From contig JALSZZ010000195.1 in NCBI GenBank assembly GCA_027075825.1, positions 1 to 10,707 of the forward strand: DNA of 10,707 nt. Direction: 5' to 3'. This document shows, in pieces, positions 7,818-10,707 of the stretch. The notes below the pieces were generated by a model that ran no database searches, had not been told where the DNA came from, and worked only from the letters and a program-made list of their open reading frames with translations. The position numbers were made by a program, and so were the translations under genes. Numbering within the stretch: position 1 is the first letter of the stretch; each line of letters starts with the position of its first letter. This DNA comes from Mariprofundaceae bacterium. Its GTDB lineage: Bacteria; Pseudomonadota; Zetaproteobacteria; Mariprofundales; Mariprofundaceae.

Positions 7818-8664
7818 GGATACGCAGACTAGAGCGAAAATCGCTACAGGCCAACTTTTCATTGTCGCCACGCCCATTGGCAACCTTCAGGATATGACAT
7901 TTCGCGCCGTTGAAACATTGAAAAATGTCGCCCTGATTGCTGCTGAAGATACCCGCACCAGCGGTCGGTTATTGCAATATTACAGCATTGAAACGCCCAT
8001 GCTCGCCTGCCACGAACACAATGAGCAACAGGCAGCCCAACGCATCGAAGAAGCGCTCGCCAGCGGGCAGGATGTGGCGCTGATCAGCGATGCCGGCACG
8101 CCGTTAATTAACGACCCCGGCTACCAGCTTGTACATAGCCTGCGCCACAAAGGTTACCGCATCACGCCCATTCCCGGCGCCAGTAGCCCGATCGCCGCCC
8201 TCTCCGCTGCCGGTTTCAGTTGCGATCACTTCTCTTATATGGGCTTTTTTCCGCGTCGAGGCAGCGCCCGCAGGCAGGCCCTGCAATGGCTGGCAACAAG
8301 CCCTCACACCACCGTTTTTCTCGAGTCGCCCAAACGTATCATCAAAACCCTGCAGGCCCTGATGCCCGTCACCGGCGAACGCCCGCTATGCATTGCCCGC
8401 GAACTGACCAAGCTGCATGAAGAATTTCTGCATGGCACCGCCGCGCAATTGCTACAACACTTCGCCAGCCATCCGCCACGCGGGGAAATGGTGTTGATTA
8501 TCGACCGCCAGCAGGCAAACGGAACCGCCGATGACGACACCATCCTGCAACTGGCCGAAACCCCGACCTACGCCGCCTTGCGACCATCAGCCAAAGCCCG
8601 CGCCATCGCCAGACATCTGGGAATCGACCGGGATCGGGTGTATCGCCTGCTGATGGCGCACTGA
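7816..8664 (+). CDS. rsmI: 16S rRNA (cytidine1402-2'-O)-methyltransferase RsmI
   Basis: SAM-dependent enzyme that methylates the ribose of C1402 in the decoding centre of 16S rRNA. The 282-aa product matches E. coli RsmI (YraL) from memory over its whole length. Key strings are GQLFIVATPIGNLQDMT (12-28), LIAAEDTR (40-47), VALISDAGTPLINDPGY (87-103), PGASS (120-124), RELTKLHEEF (195-204) and GEMVLII (223-229). A small C-terminal helical, HTH-like piece (about 256-280) is present, as in the family. The ATG at 7816 is the only sensible start, because an in-frame TAG lies at 7804-7806 and no usable start follows before the first conserved block. It has no clear ribosome-binding site, and its ATG interlocks with that of lpoA. 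It is the only plus-strand gene seen. Confidence 0.96.
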   Translation: MDTQTRAKIATGQLFIVATPIGNLQDMTFRAVETLKNVALIAAEDTRTSGRLLQYYSIETPMLACHEHNEQQAAQRIEEALASGQDVALISDAGTPLINDPGYQLVHSLRHKGYRITPIPGASSPIAALSAAGFSCDHFSYMGFFPRRGSARRQALQWLATSPHTTVFLESPKRIIKTLQALMPVTGERPLCIARELTKLHEEFLHGTAAQLLQHFASHPPRGEMVLIIDRQQANGTADDDTILQLAETPTYAALRPSAKARAIARHLGIDRDRVYRLLMAH

Positions 8665-8680
8665 CCGTCGAGATCTGATG

Positions 8681-8847
8681 CTAGGAGCCTGTCGGACTTT
8701 GATCAATCTACTACGAAAAACCGGATATTGGCCAAATCTTCGCCCTGTTTTTGTTAAATAGCGCGGCTATTCGCCGCAAACAGGTCGAATATTTGGCTCA
8801 ATCCCGCTATTTCTCGTGACGATTGCCAAAGTCCGACAGACTCCTAG
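8681..8847. mobile_element. MITE-like full-length inverted-repeat element, 159 bp, flanked by CTAG
   Basis: The stretch 8685-8843 is one long imperfect palindrome: arm 8685-8762 pairs with arm 8766-8843 around GCG at 8763-8765. The outer 18 bases of each arm differ at one position only (GGAGCCTGTCGGACTTTG against GGAGTCTGTCGGACTTTG). A second well-matched block is GCCAAATCTTCGCCCTGTTT against GCCAAATATTCGACCTGTTT, and the centre is AATAGC-GCG-GCTATT. CTAG stands on both sides (8681-8684 and 8844-8847), fitting a four-base target duplication of the YTAR type known for IS5-family elements; since CTAG is itself palindromic it could instead be part of the repeat. No open frame fills it, so a non-autonomous MITE is the simplest reading. 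It sits between the convergent ends of rsmI and the toxin, disrupts neither, and its transcript would fold into a long hairpin. Confidence 0.75.
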
Positions 8848-8855
8848 GAGCTGTC

Positions 8856-9145
8856 TCAGGTTCTTCGCTTCCAATATCCAGGTTGTCGGTGAAGATGCAT
8901 CACCGCCACAATGAATATGTCGCCCTTCTCTTCTGAATACAAAACACCATACGGAAATCGTCTTACCAAAGACCGTCTGACATCACCCTCCAGAAGACTC
9001 CATGCCTTTGGTAAATCAACTGCGCGACTAATTGCGGAATAGACTTCCAAAGCGAAATCGTACCCTGACCCTGGCGCGATGCCTTCGTAATAATCTATTG
9101 CCTTATTGAGTTTTTTTCTGCTTCAGGGTGAAAGGAAAAGCTCAT
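8856..9145 (-). pseudogene. RelE/ParE-family toxin, frame broken at A7; possible -1 recoding
   Basis: Expected to be the toxin of a type II pair; family members cleave mRNA or poison gyrase, and which applies cannot be told here. The ATG at 9145 overlaps the antitoxin stop in ATGA and starts MSFSFHPEAEKN. That frame closes at TAG (9097-9095) after 16 codons. Moving back one base at the end of the A run (9117-9111) opens a frame of 84 codons from CTC at 9110 to TGA at 8858-8856. It runs through LNKAIDYYEG, PKAW and LVRRFPYGVLYSE to the typical close AVMHLHRQPGYW. Together this makes a 96-aa protein of family length, with strongly family-like sequence on both sides of the break. Either a single A was lost, or the A_AAA_AAC heptamer is a functioning slippery site. 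An in-frame TTG at 9050 would give only the C-terminal 64 aa. Confidence 0.82.
9110..9116 (-). other. Canonical -1 slippery heptamer A_AAA_AAC in the toxin gene
   Basis: In the frame set by the toxin ATG at 9145 the codons read GCA GAA AAA AAC. The heptamer A_AAA_AAC therefore lies in exactly the X_XXY_YYZ register used for -1 ribosomal frameshifting. A -1 slip places the next codon at CTC (9110-9108), the very frame that encodes the rest of the toxin. I saw no strong stem-loop or Shine-Dalgarno-like stimulator beside it. The run of A could also allow RNA polymerase slippage, or could simply be an indel hotspot. Confidence 0.5.
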
Positions 9146-9366
9146 GCTTCAAATCTTTCCCACACCTTCCTGCACACTTCTTTTCCTGGTATTGGCTTTA
9201 CCCGACCCGACCTGAGTTCATCAAGGCGACGTTTTGCCTCCTCAGCCCATACCTTGTCCGTTGTTGATTCCGGATGGTTCAGACTGCGTAATAATGAATC
9301 CGCCACCAGAGCCCGCTCTTCCACCGGCAGTGATATGACTTCATCAATAAGCTGTTTTGTGTTCAT
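9142..9366 (-). CDS. Addiction-module antitoxin (PF09720/TIGR02574-type)
   Basis: Small antitoxin expected to bind and neutralise the RelE/ParE-family toxin encoded just after it and to regulate the pair's own promoter. The 74-aa product starts MNTKQLIDEVISLPVEERAL and continues with VADSLLRSL, the hallmark opening of the addiction-module protein family. A charged, helical C-terminal half follows (WAEEAKRRLDELRSG), likely the toxin-binding part. The ATG at 9366 has GGTGA a few bases upstream; the frame is open much further up, but that extension overlaps the M23 gene and has no family-like sequence. The stop overlaps the toxin start in ATGA. Only 41 bases separate it from the M23 peptidase gene, and I saw no convincing separate promoter there. 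Confidence 0.9.
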   Translation of the reverse strand: MNTKQLIDEVISLPVEERALVADSLLRSLNHPESTTDKVWAEEAKRRLDELRSGRVKPIPGKEVCRKVWERFEA

Positions 9367-9407
9367 ATTTTCACCATGACTGGACGTAAGCTGTCTGAGC
9401 AAACCTG

Positions 9408-10214
9408 CTAAAGCAGATTTGCAGGATTGATGCGCGCCCTGAAAAAGCGCACTCCCCAGTGCACATGCGGGCCGGTGGCGCGTCCTGTCTGGCCAACATG
9501 ACCAACAAGCTGCCCCGTCCTGACCCACTGGCCCTGCTTTACCGTAAAATCATGCAAATGCGACAACACCGAGACCAGCCCGTTGCCATGACCGATCACC
9601 ACGGTATTGCCGTTGAGATACATAGCCTCGCGCAACAACACCTTGCCCGCAAGCGGAGTAAATATCGGCGTGCCTTCCGGTGCCGCAATATCCAGCCCCG
9701 AATGAGGCGAGCGCGGCTGACCGTTAACATAACGCTGCGCGCCAAACGGTGTCGAAATCACGCCGTCCACCGGCATGCCATGCATGACAATCGCCGGATC
9801 AGCCGCAACATGCATGTCATAGGTATGCAGGATGGCACGCTGATCATGACGAATCTGCTTCAGTGTAGCGGCATCAAATTCAGCCATGTTTTTCTTCACC
9901 GTAATGCGTGAAACACGAAACTTGCCCGCTTTTACCCGCAACACATCCTGTGCATCGGACCACTGAATCGTGTATTCACCCGGTCTGGTTTTCAGGTCAA
10001 CGCCAATCCAGCCCCGCCAATGCCCGTCTGCCAGCGCCTGCACCGGCCAGTTGCGACCAAAGCACTGCAATCGCGGCTGTGCCGCTGACCGATGTTCAAG
10101 CGTGACAACATCACCCTGCACAGCCGTCCACACCGTCGCCTGCGCCACAGCAGCGGAAAACAAAGCAAACAACAGCAATGCCGCACACGGCAAAAAACGA
10201 CGTGGCAGTGACAT
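9408..10214 (-). CDS. Exported M23 (LytM) family murein endopeptidase, active-site intact
   Basis: Zn-dependent peptidase predicted to cut peptide cross-links in periplasmic peptidoglycan. The 268-aa product begins with a signal peptide (hydrophobic 9-23, cleavage near AQA at 24-26). A small beta-rich N-terminal domain (about 28-108) resembles the M23 N-terminal domain, and the M23 domain is at about 150-262. All zinc and catalytic residues are present: His171 and Asp175 in PHSGLD, His219 in SHLHD, and His250/His252 in GPHVHWG. The segment RYVNGQPRSPHSGLD is typical of the single-copy proteobacterial M23 group. The start is uncertain: ATG 10214 gives the best leader, GTG 10232 has GGAG upstream, and ATG 10250 would overlap the upstream gene. 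Unlike the EnvC-like protein in this window, it should be enzymatically active. It lies 19 bases after the zinc-ribbon gene, probably in one transcript. Confidence 0.9.
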   Translation of the reverse strand: MSLPRRFLPCAALLLFALFSAAVAQATVWTAVQGDVVTLEHRSAAQPRLQCFGRNWPVQALADGHWRGWIGVDLKTRPGEYTIQWSDAQDVLRVKAGKFRVSRITVKKNMAEFDAATLKQIRHDQRAILHTYDMHVAADPAIVMHGMPVDGVISTPFGAQRYVNGQPRSPHSGLDIAAPEGTPIFTPLAGKVLLREAMYLNGNTVVIGHGNGLVSVLSHLHDFTVKQGQWVRTGQLVGHVGQTGRATGPHVHWGVRFFRARINPANLL

Positions 10215-10233
10215 GAAATGAAATGCTGCCACC

Positions 10234-10707
10234 CTAAAACGCTCCGCCATCCTGCTTGCCCGGCAGGTAATAACTGGGTGTCAAAAAGCGCAACAAATTG
10301 GCAAAACGGCGATATGACTGATGCTGATGCGCGCTTTTCGTCCTGATCTGGCGCAGACTATCGTCGAACATACGGTCAATATATTCACGGTTGATCTGTT
10401 TTTTACGCGCTTCGGAATCAAACAGGGTATGAATATGCGCCAGTTCACCGCCATCCAGCCAGATACCGGCGCAGGCCGGACATTCGTCGATCTTCACTTC
10501 GCGTTTGAGTGAAAAAAAGTGCTGCATCATCAGCGGGCCATGCTGGCATCGCGGGCATCTGCGCCGTGCCGCCACTGGCTGCAACGAAGCATCACGCACC
10601 ACCGCCTGCAACAAGGCATCAGCCTCCCTCGGTTCATCAAACTTTTTGAACTCATACTGGTCAAACCAGATGCCACCACAACCACCCTGGCAGACTTCCA
10701 GTTCCAC
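10234..10707 (-). CDS. zf-TFIIB-like zinc-ribbon protein, partial (N-terminus off the right edge)
   Basis: The visible 157 residues contain two zinc-ribbon units of the zf-TFIIB-like type. Of the first unit only the second half is in view (VCQGGCGGIWFD, cysteines at visible residues 6 and 10); its leading CxxC should lie outside the window. The second is complete: CPRC (51-54), then CPACAGIWLDGGEL (76-89), giving a C2-C2 site. A charged, probably helical tail follows (about 95-157) without recognised motifs or membrane segments. The frame is open to the window edge; the first visible codon is GTG, more likely internal Val than a start. Proteins of this type are common and small, and their function is generally unknown; I do not assign one. 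It precedes the M23 gene by 19 bases. The double-ribbon call rests on cysteine spacing and the GIWLD/GIWFD signatures. Confidence 0.82.
   Translation of the reverse strand: MELEVCQGGCGGIWFDQYEFKKFDEPREADALLQAVVRDASLQPVAARRRCPRCQHGPLMMQHFFSLKREVKIDECPACAGIWLDGGELAHIHTLFDSEARKKQINREYIDRMFDDSLRQIRTKSAHQHQSYRRFANLLRFLTPSYYLPGKQDGGAF

Noticed and set aside
8845..8860. TAGGAGCTGTCTCAGG resembling a second copy of the element end
   Set aside because: Similarity to the element terminus is brief, and the bases from 8856 on are the toxin's last codons; chance resemblance is the simpler reading.
9367..9407. Promoter or operator for the toxin-antitoxin pair in the gap after the M23 gene
   Set aside because: No convincing -10 box or palindromic operator is visible in these 41 bases; the pair may be read from upstream or from a promoter inside the M23 gene.

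Overview
The window is a compact chromosomal stretch from a Gram-negative bacterium, almost certainly a proteobacterium. It encodes outer-membrane lipoproteins (a Wza-type exporter and an LpoA-like protein), EnvC- and LytM-type septal/murein factors and a divergent rsmI/lpoA pair. The pairing rsmI<>lpoA is familiar from Gammaproteobacteria, and the block nadD-rsfS-rlmH-envC-ctpA-yibQ is a recurrent proteobacterial order. I cannot fix the genus; a gamma- or zetaproteobacterium-like host is only a guess. Base composition looks even and moderately GC-rich, with no sign of large-scale transfer.

Layout. Positions 1-1368 (minus strand) hold a Wzb-type tyrosine phosphatase followed by the first 314 codons of a Wza-type capsule/exopolysaccharide export lipoprotein, which runs off the left edge. 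Positions 1414-7817 (minus strand) form a tightly packed run read as lpoA-like > nadD > rsfS > rlmH > envC > ctpA > yibQ. Most joints are 1-8 base overlaps (TTGA, ATGA, GTGA, TGATG), so translation is probably coupled. The run mixes NAD synthesis (NadD), ribosome control (RsfS, RlmH) and envelope or murein maintenance (LpoA-like, EnvC, CtpA, YibQ). At 7815-7818 the ATG of lpoA and the ATG of the divergent rsmI interlock in one CATG.

Positions 7816-8664 (plus strand) are rsmI. The convergent gap after it carries a 159-bp near-perfect inverted-repeat element flanked by CTAG, most simply a MITE. Positions 8856-9366 (minus strand) are a small type II toxin-antitoxin pair. Its toxin reading frame is broken at a run of seven A that forms a canonical A_AAA_AAC slippery heptamer, and a -1 shift there restores the whole family-like protein. 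Positions 9408-10214 encode an exported M23 endopeptidase with an intact metal site. From 10234 to the right edge lies a partial protein with zf-TFIIB-like zinc ribbons.

Most of the window is ordinary housekeeping DNA. The items worth a second look are the slippery site in the toxin, the palindromic element, and the interlocked start codons of rsmI and lpoA. No CRISPR array, tRNA or rRNA was seen.
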